Source: Amphimedon queenslandica (taxonomy: Eukaryota > Porifera > Demospongiae > Haplosclerida > Niphatidae). Taken from it: a stretch of 33,791 bases of DNA. Shown piece by piece: positions 20,163 through 31,730 of this stretch (positions within the stretch are counted from its first letter, which is position 1; each line of letters begins with the position of its first letter). The stretch lies in the NCBI RefSeq assembly GCF_000090795.2, contig NW_003546272.1, positions 55,309 to 89,099 on the forward strand, given 5' to 3'. The notes beneath the pieces are model-generated. The model searched no databases and was not told where the DNA came from. It worked only from the letters and a program-made list of their open reading frames with translations. The position numbers and the translations under genes are program-made.

Positions 20163-23100
20163 TGATAATGTCCTTGTCCGATCACCAAGTATCCAGTCAG
20201 CTCTTACTGGACGTAAATCTCATAACTTCCAATTGACACATTCTCATTGTCGGTTGATTCATCACAGCAGATCCTCACTGCAAGGTTCTCTGAGGTCACG
20301 TCAGTCTCACGCAAGAAGAAAGGCATGTACTTACGCTGTCCCTCTTTGTTGCAGCACTTCGTCTCCCTTCCGTGACAGCCCTTCCCGTCCCAGAGTGGGT
20401 CCTCAATTGCGTATTTCTTGTAGTGATTATTAGGATATCCCCAATTCCTGAATCCTGACTCGCAGAAGTTATACTCGCCAATATCACTCGGAGGTTCGTG
20501 GCCGTTGAGTGAACAGGGGCAGTGGTTGTGGTTCTCACTGAAGCCGGATATGAAGGACCAGACAAGAGCTTGCAATGGACCTCGTGTAACAGCGATGCCA
20601 TCTCTGTACCCGTCAGTTGAATAAAACTGGTAGCCACTCACCCTTCCACATATCTTGTTGTATTTGATCCCGTCTGATGGAACAGGGACGCTGGCACAGG
20701 ACCGGCGTACTGAAGGTTTTCTAGCACAATGGATCCTTTGCTTGGTAACGACCAACTTTAACTCGTTGGGGCAGGTCTTTTCAATCTGTGCATCAAAATG
20801 TACTAGTCTAGTCCAGCCTGCATCAGACCCACACAGTGTCTCCATGACACAGTATTTCCTAACCAGCCTCCCGTTGACCAGTAAGGTATAAATCCCTGAC
20901 TTACTATTGGGGAAATTTTTCTTTATGTCTTGGCAGGACTTTCCAAGGGTTTTCCCACCCTTTCCTGTGCAGGTACATTGGAATGACTCACTAGCGAGTT
21001 GAACTGAGTCCATTGATTGAGCTGGCTCGTTGTAGTACAGCTCCTCTGCCTTTGGCTCTTCTGTTGCAGGAATCTCATTATCTTCAGCATTATACTCAAT
21101 TTCCTGTTCTTCATTTGTAGGCATTGACTCTCCTGTATTGAGCCCTTCCCTCTCAGGATTGTAGTAGGTATCTTCATCGCTGGTGTAGGTCAGTTCTCCC
21201 ATTCCTATGTTAGGGAGAAGGATGGCAACGAGTAGTACAAGGACTTGGTACTTCATTTTTGCTTTCTCTCTTTGGCTTTGTGGTGATCATCATTTTTGGT
21301 CTCTTACTTTTATAGCCACAGGGCATTTTTCCTTTTTGAATATTTGCTTTTGTTTTACAGAAAGAATCAGGAAATTAGAATTATTCAAACATACTTAGCA
21401 TAGAGCTTAGAATTCCTCTTTAAAAATATATAAACACTCATTTTACAATGAACAATAGTCCTCTTCATTTAATGTACATTTGTAATTACTCTCTGACTTG
21501 CAAACCAATGCCCTCTATCATAATTATATTTATATATTACTATTTCTCCAATAGCCAGCAGTCGGCTACAAAGATTTATGTGCTCAAGATTTCTCCTAGC
21601 ACGGCTATTGGTCACCCCGGCCTTGAAGTATCAGCCGAGACACTTGAAGACCTCCAGAACTGGAAGGAGGCTATCGATGACGCAAGCATTAAAGCAAAAA
21701 CTATTGCAAAGAAAGAGGTAGGCATAGAAGGAATGTGTGTGTGTGTTTATTTTTTAATTATTTTATTGTAGCATGACAAGATGAATAAGCTACAAAGGAC
21801 CCAAGGGATAGCACAAGAAATGTCAGACATTGTTGTGTACTGCCAGCCAACAAAAGCATTCACCATTGACAGTAAGTGCATGGACAATGTAGACAACAGA
21901 GCCTGAAGTAATATTATATGTTAGAAAAAATATAAAATGGTTAATTCCTTACAGCCATTTTTGACAAAATTTGGCCTAAGACCCAAGACTATAATAGCCT
22001 TTGGTCATTGGCCTGATTTTTGAGCCACTTTAAAAATTCATAAAAAATCTAAACTTGATCGGAATTAGCTCAAAGTTGATATGCAACATAAGAACATGTA
22101 TATGTATCAGAAAAAATTATAAAAGTAGAGAATTCTCTCGGAGCTATTTTTGAAGAAATTTGGCCTAAAACCCAAGGCTATAGCCTTTGGTCGTTGGCCC
22201 AATTTTTGAGCAACTTTAAAAATTCATAAAAATCTAAACTTGATCGGAATTAGCTCAAAGTCGATATTCAACATAAGAACATGTATATGTATCAGAAAAA
22301 ATTATAAAAATGGAGAATTCCCTCGGAGCCATTTTTGACGAAATTTGGCCTAAGACCCAAGGCTATAGCCTTTGGTCATTGGCCCAATTTTTGAGCTACT
22401 TTAAAAATTCATAAAAAATCTAAACTTGATCGGAATTAGCTCAAAGTCGATATGCAACATAAGAACATGTATATGTATCAGAAAAAATTATAAAAATGGA
22501 GAATTCTCTCGGAGCCATTTTTAACGAAATTTGGCCTAAGACCCAAAGCTATAGCCTTTGGTCGTTGGCCAAATTTTTGAGCCACTTTAAAAATTCATAA
22601 AAAATTCAAACTTGATCAGAATTAGCTCAAAGTCGATATGCAACATAAGAACATGTATATGTATCAGAAAAAATTATAAAAATGGAGAATTCTCTCGGAG
22701 CCATTTTTGATGAAATTTGGCCTAAGACCCAAGGCTATAGCCTTTGGTCGTTGGCCCAATTTTTGAGCAACTTTGCATGAGCACTATGTCAAAATCCTGT
22801 GGGAGATCCTGCCCAACTATTTCCTAAAAAGGCAAATCAAATTAATCAATTTTTCAGTTGTATTAGCTTATATATATATCTCTCTCCTTCTCTTTCAGAT
22901 CCAACAAAAGGAAAGTATTACCACATGACGTCATTTGTCGAGACAAGAGTCGAGAGATTCGTAAAGAACAAGGAACACGCTGGGAACTTTATACAATACT
23001 CTCGTCTCCAATTGAGCCGAGTCTATCCCAAGGGACAGAGGATCGACTCTTCTAATTATGACCCAATACCAATGTGGTGCTCTGGCTCACAACTAGTCTC

Positions 23101-24937
23101 TCTTAACTATCAAACTCCTGGTAAGGAGGAGAAAGAGGGGAAGAAAAAGAGAGAGAGAGGGGGGAGAGGAGAGAGGAATTACATCTCATTATTATTGTCT
23201 ATGATTATAGATCGACCCATGCAACTCAATGAAGGACGTTTCCTACAGAATGGAAGGTGGGTGTAGTATTTTATCACAGCATTACTTAATGAGTGCTCGT
23301 GTTTTGTAGGTGTGGCTATGTACTAATGCCAGACTGTATGTTATATCAGGAAGGATTTAATCCCTTTGATTCGAATTCACATAAAACTGAACCACTTAAT
23401 ATTGTCCTAACAGTAAGCTTTAATCAGAAATGTGTGTGTACATTTCTGTGTAATGAAATAATGTTTATATGTGCCTGAAGGAATCCTGGGAAGAATTGAT
23501 TTAGGAGATATAAATAATTGGGAGAGAACTATAAAAGCCATTTTGTGCCAATGATAACAGAATTTTACTCAAGTGTAGTCCCAAAATATACCTCCTGGGG
23601 ATCTTGTTCATTGCATCAAAGATTTTCATAATTATATTTTTGTTTGTGTAAGACTGTATATATAAAGTTTAAGAATGTTCATTTTTAGATTATTGGTGCC
23701 CGCCACTTAGTGAAGCCTGGACGTGGTTTCGCATCTCCACTGGTTGAGGTGGAAGTGTTTGGCATGCCTTGTGACATTGCCAAGAATAAAACACATCAAG
23801 TTGGTACGTAATAGGAGAAAGAAAGATCGAAGACAAAGATATTGTTACTATTTCTTTCCTATATTGATACTATATACATATACTTTATTAGTTCTATTTT
23901 TTTAAATTTCTTTCAGACACTAACAGTTTCAATCCCGTTTGGTTCTCGAAATTTGAATTCGACATCAACAACCCCGAGTGTGCCCTCCTGAGGTTCGTGG
24001 TACAGGATCTTGACGTATTCGGTGATCCGATCGACCTTGGACAAGCCGTCCTACCAGTGACCTCCCTCAAGACCGGCTATCGGTCGGTTATACTCAAGAA
24101 CGCCTACTCTGAGGAGCTGGAACTAGCTAGTCTTTTAGTCCACTTGGAATTCCAAAAGGTAATCAAAGAAATTACACTTTACGAGGGAAGAAACTTGTAA
24201 AATAAATAACGCCCCTTCCTTATTTTCCATGCAGGCTAATGAAGATGAAGACCTTTATTGTACTATAAGATCGTTGCAAGAGAGTATACAGCAGCTCAAC
24301 TCACAGATGAGTGTGGTCGCCAACCAGTACAGTGACAGGGATGACAGAGCTAAGAGACAGCTTGAGGACATGTCGGATAAAATGATACACCATCAGACGC
24401 AGCTAAGGAACTTGAGGGACCTCAGAAACAAGCAACAGTAAGTGCAATGTACATTAATTTTATATTTTCAAGTGAACGATAATTTTTGCATAGCAATGAA
24501 GCATACTAAATGCTGAATTATGAATATTTTTTGAACTATTAATTTAGTGGAATAAATAAATAGCTTTTTTTCTGTATTTTACAACCCTATTACAATTGCC
24601 TGATAATATGTGACCATAATTGACAAAAGGTACCTTATGGCGGGTAGTGAAATTTGTCTTTCTAGCCTATGAAATCCAACTTCCTGAGCCCCATTTATCA
24701 TAAAATTACTCCACAGGATGCAAAAAGTTACCATGAAACTTTTAGAAACAATGATTGTCTAACAAAGCACTCACAGGTTGATATTTGCCATTATTAAGAT
24801 CAATTTTAAAATCCGCCATAAGGGCCCTTTTGTCAATTATGGTCACATATTATAGATGATTGGGTTACATTTTTATTTTTTGCTTTTCTTTCCCAAGGAA
24901 AAGGCAGCAGCTGCAAAAAACTCCTTCCCGTTTGTGA
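12441..24937 (+). CDS. PLCG: phospholipase C-gamma (1-phosphatidylinositol 4,5-bisphosphate phosphodiesterase gamma)
   Basis: Exons: 12441-12621, 13055-13204, 13333-13423, 13730-13774, 14575-14656, 14709-14978, 15082-15197, 15315-15400, 15654-15860, 16011-16096, 16567-16630, 17330-17409, 17502-17603, 17728-17759, 18349-18480, 18629-18809, 18871-19043, 19125-19302, 19417-19739, 21555-21717, 21772-21871, 22899-23120, 23211-23256, 23310-23412, 23689-23803, 23917-24158, 24235-24437, 24898-24937. The product is 1270 residues (human PLCG1 1290). It hydrolyses PIP2 to IP3 and diacylglycerol downstream of tyrosine kinases. Domains: PH (~12-140), EF-hands (~141-300), PLC-X with catalytic H310 (SSHN) and H355 (IIFHGK), split PH (~470-520 and 861-914), nSH2 (532-620, FLVRES, R561), cSH2 (643-740, FLVRPS, R669), SH3 (776-832), PLC-Y (~925-1045), C2 (~1060-1190), and a coiled-coil tail. 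Y763 lies 19 residues before the SH3 ALFDY-type Tyr, matching human Y783. All phases agree. Confidence 0.96.
13434..13487 (+). repeat. GA-rich microsatellite (PLCG intron 3)
   Basis: Interrupted (GA)n/GGGA purine tract just after the exon 3 donor. Similar tracts occur in introns 4 (13797-13884), 8 (15406-15450) and 22 (23125-23176), always purine-rich on the coding strand. A CT-rich tract ahead of exon 5 (14531-14572) forms the polypyrimidine tract. Confidence 0.8.
16820..17215 (-). repeat. ~187-bp minisatellite, about two units (PLCG intron 11)
   Basis: The landmark ACTATAGTAC recurs 187 bases apart (16861 and 17048), with matching flanks (AAATTTTGT.., ..CATATACATG..). Orientation is opposite to the related arrays at 21926-22775 and 26575-26930. 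Confidence 0.75.
17768..17823. repeat. palindromic TACATG repeats (PLCG intron 14)
   Basis: Runs of the self-complementary hexamer TACATG/ACATGT. Similar runs lie at 14979-14995, 15927-15950, 18505-18560, 19314-19328 and 19878-19920, nearly all inside PLCG introns. Confidence 0.75.
17871..18292. mobile_element. hAT-like MITE, 422 bp, with 8-bp target duplication
   Basis: Ends are TAGGGCTGTGAGGTAT and its exact inverse ATACCTCACAGCCCTA. Both sides are flanked by GTACATGC (17863-17870 and 18293-18300), a perfect 8-bp direct repeat as expected for hAT transposases. Inside are inverted subterminal motifs (ATACCTCGGTA, ACGGTATTGAC / GACGGTATAAT) and no long reading frame, so it is non-autonomous. 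It lies in PLCG intron 14. Confidence 0.88.
20204..21256 (-). CDS. secreted fibrinogen-related domain protein, nested in PLCG intron 19
   Basis: Intronless gene of 350 residues, wholly inside the 1815-bp PLCG intron and on the opposite strand. A signal peptide (residues 1-20: hydrophobic [14 protein letters not shown] core) is followed by an acidic Glu/Tyr/Asn-rich stretch (21-90) and then a Cys-rich globular region (~93-350). Its start resembles a fibrinogen-like domain: [20 protein letters not shown], then [20 protein letters not shown]. The rest contains [21 protein letters not shown], many Cys pairs and a conserved-looking end (VRICCDES). It is probably extracellular, possibly a lectin-like or matrix protein. 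Ligand and role are unknown. A TATA box sits ~50 bp upstream of the start. Absence of introns beside an intron-rich host could reflect retroposition, but intronless genes are common in sponges. Confidence 0.85.
   Translation of the reverse strand: MKYQVLVLLVAILLPNIGMGELTYTSDEDTYYNPEREGLNTGESMPTNEEQEIEYNAEDNEIPATEEPKAEELYYNEPAQSMDSVQLASESFQCTCTGKGGKTLGKSCQDIKKNFPNSKSGIYTLLVNGRLVRKYCVMETLCGSDAGWTRLVHFDAQIEKTCPNELKLVVTKQRIHCARKPSVRRSCASVPVPSDGIKYNKICGRVSGYQFYSTDGYRDGIAVTRGPLQALVWSFISGFSENHNHCPCSLNGHEPPSDIGEYNFCESGFRNWGYPNNHYKKYAIEDPLWDGKGCHGRETKCCNKEGQRKYMPFFLRETDVTSENLAVRICCDESTDNENVSIGSYEIYVQ
21307..21314 (-). promoter_or_regulatory. TATA box (TATAAAAG) of the nested gene
   Basis: The reverse strand reads GGCTATAAAAGTAAG, 51-58 bp before the ATG at 21256. 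Position and match to consensus fit a focused promoter, which supports the nested gene being transcribed on its own rather than being a dead insertion. Confidence 0.65.
21926..22775 (+). repeat. ~186-bp minisatellite, about 4.6 units (PLCG intron 21)
   Basis: The landmark ACATGTATATGTATCAG recurs at 22094, 22279, 22465 and 22651, spacings of 185-186 bases, with high identity between units. It fills most of the 1027-bp intron between exons ending 21871 and starting 22899. Confidence 0.9.
24603..24853. mobile_element. MITE with ~41-bp terminal inverted repeats (last PLCG intron)
   Basis: The left end (ATAATATGTGACCATAATTG..) and right end are inverse copies, matching at about 39 of 41 positions, with a roughly 170-bp unrelated core. 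There is no coding capacity. The target duplication is not clear. Superfamily is undetermined. Confidence 0.8.
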
Positions 24938-25246
24938 ATTCAAGTGCCTACTTCATTTGACGTTATATCACAAATAAGTATTTTGTGTTGTAGTTTAACC
25001 AATCAAAATTTTATGGGAGACCTTAATAATTTTAATTTATTGACCTGTTGACAATAATTATCATTATTATTATTATTATTTTCGTTTTATTTTTGTGTTT
25101 TATTATTTAGAGTATTATTTTTTCGTTGAATCATTAATTACAAATGTATTTTTGTCCTTTTCAAATGCAAGAGCATTGTTAGTATTATTATTTATTTAAA
25201 ATTGAGTTTGCATATATTATTGAAATGGGTGTGGAATGGGGAGGGG
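24938..25246. other. tail-to-tail intergenic region between PLCG and DPM1
   Basis: A 309-bp AT-rich region between convergent stop codons. On the minus strand AATAAA occurs at 25086-25091 and 25099-25104, about 145-160 bp after the DPM1 stop, and probably serves it. No clear AATAAA is seen for PLCG. Confidence 0.5.
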
Positions 25247-27348
<2,102 letters not shown>

Positions 27349-28202
27349 ATGGCAGGTAATCCGGCTTACAATGTAGTCCCTGGTGATATAGTGGGAGAAT
27401 GGAAGATACACTTGCCTGATGGGATACATTCGGTGGAATTTGAGCACGGGACAACCTCTGGCAAACGAGTTATACGCGTAGATGGGAAAGAAGTAAGACT
27501 AGAGTCTGTCATCAGTAATGAAAGCATCTTGTCCCTCTGTTTATTTTCAGGTTATACGCAAGGGCTGGATGTTTAATCTAGTGGGCAAGGAGACTTTCAA
27601 GATTGGAGGAAAATCTGCATCAATTTTGATACAGAGCGAGGGGCTCTCCTTCACGTACAGCATCACCGTCAACGGTCAGACACTCAAGAAGTTCATAGAG
27701 ACACAGAACAAGCACACAAGAACATGGCTACCAATTGTTAAAGGAGAGCCGCACAGGATAGTGCTGGGTAAGACTTCCTTTATAATGTTAAGTCTCATTT
27801 CTTTTGATTTCAGACACAAAGACAATGGATATTTATGTTGATGGTTCACTGACTGAGACAGTGGTAAGACTAACAGCCCAATATTTATGAATATTTTACT
27901 ATCTTGCAACAATGCATGTAGCGTCTACTGTACTTGAATGGTAGGAAGCTAATTTATATAAACAATATTCCATGACCAAAACCTCATAGACAAAAAGCAT
28001 TACAATTATAATGTGACTTTTATCATTGTTACTATAGGGTGAATTTATTGATGGAGGAGCTGAAAATCATTTTGAGCTGACTGGGGCTGAGTCAGCTTTC
28101 ATTAGAACGCTACAGAGCACTGGGACAAGGAAGAAAGGACTACTATACAAATTGATATTAAACGGAGAAGAACACGATCCAGTTGTTGAAGTTACTGGAT
28201 AA
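27349..28202 (+). CDS. FAIM: Fas apoptotic inhibitory molecule (FAIM) homologue
   Basis: Four exons: 27349-27492, 27551-27767, 27814-27863, 28038-28202, giving 191 residues (human short form 179). FAIM proteins are two tandem beta-sandwich domains and protect cells from death-receptor signalling and protein aggregation. Family signatures seen: VEFEHGTTSGKRVIRVDGKE, IRKGWMFNLVGKETF, YSITVNGQTLKKF, TWLPIVKGEPHRIVL, MDIYVDGSLTETVGEF and the terminal KKGLLYKLILNG. The start is the first ATG in frame, because the upstream extension would need TTG. It is divergent from DPM1. FAIM in a window also rich in death-fold genes is notable, but linkage may be chance. Confidence 0.95.
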
Positions 28203-28593
28203 ATCGGATAATGCTCATGAGTTGAAAAACACTGTACATAAACTATAGACTAAATCAATAACTTTTTTGTGCATGTCAGTAATATCAGGTTATGTGTGCA
28301 TGATGTTACATCCACATAACTGTAATCTTTATCTTCATCATGTTTGTTTGTATGTGTGACTGTGTGGTTAGAGTGCTGTCTGGATAAGGCAAACAGAGAA
28401 GACATAATAGGTGCTCAAGGAAATGGAGTTTATTTACAACTTTCCCGCAGAGTCCTTTTTTGGTGTTGAACCATAACTGTCAACTACCACTATGTATCAA
28501 AAGAGCATATCTGGAGTGAGGCTTATAACTATATTCATCACTGTACAAAAAATAGGCTGAGCTGCTTGTTGCTTATTGTAAACGGGTTGATTA
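28203..28593. other. intergenic region FAIM to CRAL-TRIO gene
   Basis: A 391-bp AT-rich spacer between two genes on the same strand. I see no further coding sequence, repeat or strong promoter element. Confidence 0.5.
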
Positions 28594-29813
28594 ATGGCAG
28601 AAATGATCAAAGACGCCCTTACCAGTAGTGGTAGCAGCTCTGGTAGACTCTCCCTCCCTCCTGATCTAGCGGTCATCGCTGCCCGTGAGTTGAACGAGAC
28701 GCCTCAGGTAAGGAGACAGGCCCTCGTAGAGTTCAGACGAGCACTAAACGAGGAAGAAGCTCATGATGAAGAAGACCCTACCCCTGATGATGACTCCATT
28801 CTACTTAGATTTCTTAGATGCAAGAAATTCGACGTTTCTAGATCCCTATCAGTCTACAACGGGTACAAGGCATTTAGAAAGAACAACAAGGAGCTTTTTA
28901 ACGACTTGACTCCATCTAGAGTCAGCCATATTTGGGACAACGGTCTCCTGGGAGCACTGGAGAGCAGAGACAAACACGGTAGAGCGGTAATGGTCTCATT
29001 TCCTGGTACATGGGACCCAGAAACCCAACCCCTGGAAGACGTATTGAGAGCAATGATACTCCAGCTAGAGCATCTTATCGAAGACACGATGACACAAGTC
29101 ACGGGGATTGTGTTGATTGCTGATTTCAAAGACTTTTCTCTCTATCAAGCAAAATGCATCAGACCGTGGTTTTTTCAAGGGATGTCAGCCCTAGTCCAGG
29201 TTTGTTATTAAAAACAATTGTTTGTGTATAAACAAGGCTTAATAATCACAACTAGTGTTACAACATCATCACTTTGTACTAATTACTAGCTTGTTAATCA
29301 TTATTAAGCACATTGCCTATATCTCCTAACATAGAATGCTTTTCCTGCACGTTTCAAAGGAGTGTACATATTACATCAACCGTGGTACATCAGTCTGATA
29401 ATGGCAGTAGTGAGTAGACTATTAACTGAGAAAATGAACAGCAGGGTAAGTGAAACAATAGCAACTATTTGCACATGCAACACAGCAACAATTTCTTGTT
29501 TGGCCTACATTCATAAAACATTACATCATTGCACATATAGATCTACATTCATCATTGTTTAATCTTTTAATAGATTCACATGCTAGGCGATGATTTAAAT
29601 GAACTCTCTAATGATTTTAATCTCGACACATTACCGGAGGAATTCGGTGGGCACGGCGAGCCTTACAATGGTCATCATTGGACTGATGTAATGACTAGTA
29701 AAGAGAATGAAGGAATAGCACCTAATGATGAGAAGGACAATAAAGACTCACCTAGCAGGATTGAATGCACTGCCCCTCGACCGAATAAGCTAAGATTAGA
29801 AACTGAAATATAA
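28594..29813 (+). CDS. CRAL-TRIO domain lipid-transfer protein (alpha-tocopherol transfer protein-like)
   Basis: Three exons: 28594-29199, 29335-29445, 29574-29813, giving 318 residues. Cytosolic CRAL-TRIO proteins carry small hydrophobic ligands such as tocopherol, retinal or phosphoinositides. The N-terminal CRAL-TRIO helical part is visible as DDSILLRFLRCKKFDVSRSL. The lipid-binding Sec14 fold follows, with GIVLIADFKDFSL, then NAFPARFKGVYILHQPWYIS and IHMLGDDLNEL, ending LPEEFGGHGE; these are strong family landmarks. A 65-residue charged tail (KENEGIAPNDEKDNKDSP) follows the domain. An alternative Met lies at codon 4. The ligand cannot be told from sequence. Members of the TTPA/clavesin/RLBP1 group are the nearest in appearance. 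Confidence 0.9.
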
Positions 29814-30659
29814 ATAATAATTATTATTTGTATTTTGGTTTTGCCATTATAATTTTTATAACTGTCTTTATTATCAAACAATGATAAAATTGCAGGAAAT
29901 TTTGAAAATGAATGGGCTACTCCATACTATATAATAATTAATACTCAATGCCCTTATGCCATGTATTTTTTAGTATTTTAAAATTCAGTAACATATTAAC
30001 CTTAGTGTTGTATTGATAGATGCAGTATATGCATGGCCCGGGTAAAATAATTTCACTAACAGGATATACTAGTATGTGTCACAGTTTGGCTAGACCTAAG
30101 GAAAGTATATCCAAAACCAGACATCCACTTTATCCTTTAGGCAATAATAATGCCAAGTTGTATTTTGGAACATTTTTGGTTCAAAAGAATTTGCCTGCCA
30201 ACATTTCTTTTGTTTATAGTGACACTAAAACACACATACTCAGTTTCCTTGTAGCAATAATTATTATGAATCTAGATCCAATAGTGTGTAGTATATCAGA
30301 CTAAACAAACGAAAGTAAGTGTATATATACAACAGGCAATGAACTTCTAGCTGATACTAAATTGAGTCTTGTGCTCGTAAATACTTTTCATTATTGATGT
30401 GTCAAATGATTGAGCCGCTTCCTTTCGAGTTGCTGATGTTGCTCTAAGTCTAATGGTAATCCCATACTACAGTACGAAAATTTGATGCAATAAAAATCTG
30501 AATAAAATACACAACTCAGTTTCCTTGTACATGTGTGCAATTATTATTATCTATTATTATTATTATTATTATCTTAAGAATAATAATTATGGATTTAGAT
30601 CGCAATAGTAGTATGTAACATAAACAAAACAAAGTAAGTATACAACAGACAATGAAAAT
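29814..30659. other. intergenic region with a duplicated GPCR 3' end
   Basis: An 846-bp AT-rich region between convergent genes. Sequence at about 30236-30440 repeats in order at about 30510-30757, which includes the 3' end of the GPCR gene (see 30347-30440). No other gene is supported. ATT microsatellite at 30541-30571. Confidence 0.6.
30347..30440 (-). pseudogene. duplicated, decayed 3' end of the GPCR gene
   Basis: Matches 30660-30757, the last ~32 codons and stop of the neighbouring receptor gene, with a short deletion and several substitutions. No receptor body is attached, so it is a fragment left by a local tandem duplication. Confidence 0.8.
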
Positions 30660-31730
30660 CTAGCTGATACTTAATTGAGTCTTGTGCTCGTGAATACCAT
30701 TAGTTTTCATTATTGATGTGTCAAATGATTGAGTCGCTTCCTTTTGAGTTGCTGACGTTCCGACACAACTACAAATGCATGTTCCTTTAATTTTCATGTA
30801 GAGCCTATGAAGAAAACTCCTAATGTCATATCGAAAGTAAGCATGAGCGAGTGGGCTAAGGCTAGTCATTAGTATTACTAAGACAAACGTTGTTGCCCAT
30901 AATTGACGAGGAGCAGTGTAAAAGGGTCGAAGAGCACTAACAGCAACAAAAAGAGTGTAGCAAAGTATATGAATGACAATTAGCATCCCAAACAACCCAA
31001 CGAGTTTCCTGTTTTGAGACTGGTATTCATTACTGTTATAACTTAAACTAGAAGCAGAGCTCCTTCTTTTGATGTATCTCCTGGTGAAGCAGTACGTCCA
31101 TGTTGACGTTACTATGATGCTCAAAATTAAAACCAGAATTATGGTGCTTCCATACGCTGCATAGCCCAAATTTCTAAAGTTAGGAACACACATGCCGTAG
31201 CTGTTGGAAAATCGATAGTTACCGAATCCATAGAGTGGTGTGCTGATCAATATTGCTGCTAGCATCCAGGAAATTATAACTATGATGATAGCTCTGTTTA
31301 CTGTCATGTATTTCTTATACTCGAATGACATTACAATGAAAAAGAAGCGATCAAAAGATATCAAAACCAAGCTTTCAATAGCAACAGTAGTGCTGAAAGT
31401 AAAAAAGTATGCAGAAGCTTCACAAATTGCTACCTTTTCTGACAATGTATTGCCAAAAATCCACTCACCAGAGGCACAAGTAACAATGGAAAATGGGGTC
31501 ACAATGACAACTATGACAAGGTTATTCAGTAGCATGTTAGTGAGGAAAATGTTGGATGGTTGCTTCCATGTCTTCAAATAGCAGATAGTTAGTACAAGTA
31601 TAAAGGAGTTAGTCAAGAATCCTGTGATCATCTCCAATCCAATGACTGCTGCTAGGAGTGGACCATTGATGTCTTCACTCAAGGTAAAGTTTTTGTTTTC
31701 CTCCAAGATTGTCATCTCATCCATTTCCAT
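30660..31730 (-). CDS. rhodopsin-class seven-transmembrane receptor (orphan GPCR)
   Basis: Intronless, 356 residues, with seven hydrophobic segments and an N-glycosylation site in the short N-terminus (N14-F-T). Class A landmarks: N41 in TM1, a TM2 with N70 where almost all class A receptors have Asp (sodium site), C103 at the top of TM3 paired with C181 in loop 2, D127-R128-F129 in place of DRY, and W155 in TM4. TM6 (LFGMLIVIHILCYTLFVAV) lacks the usual CWxP proline. TM7 has S292-P293 and Y298 (SPLAHAY) instead of NPxxY. The tail has a Cys cluster (CICSC, 318-322), probably palmitoylated. The ligand is unknown. It probably belongs to a sponge-specific receptor expansion. Confidence 0.88.
   Translation of the reverse strand: MEMDEMTILEENKNFTLSEDINGPLLAAVIGLEMITGFLTNSFILVLTICYLKTWKQPSNIFLTNMLLNNLVIVVIVTPFSIVTCASGEWIFGNTLSEKVAICEASAYFFTFSTTVAIESLVLISFDRFFFIVMSFEYKKYMTVNRAIIIVIISWMLAAILISTPLYGFGNYRFSNSYGMCVPNFRNLGYAAYGSTIILVLILSIIVTSTWTYCFTRRYIKRRSSASSLSYNSNEYQSQNRKLVGLFGMLIVIHILCYTLFVAVSALRPFYTAPRQLWATTFVLVILMTSLSPLAHAYFRYDIRSFLHRLYMKIKGTCICSCVGTSATQKEATQSFDTSIMKTNGIHEHKTQLSIS

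Noticed and set aside
20233..20891. Plus- and minus-strand alternative frames inside the nested gene
   Set aside because: The 350-residue frame has a signal peptide and ordered Cys pattern. The others are shadows.
21926..22775. Possible CRISPR-like array
   Set aside because: Units are ~186 bp and nearly identical throughout, with no repeat/spacer alternation, and they lie in a eukaryotic intron. It is a minisatellite.
30020..30304. 94-codon plus-strand open frame
   Set aside because: No start context, no domain, and it overlaps the duplicated GPCR flank. Treated as chance.
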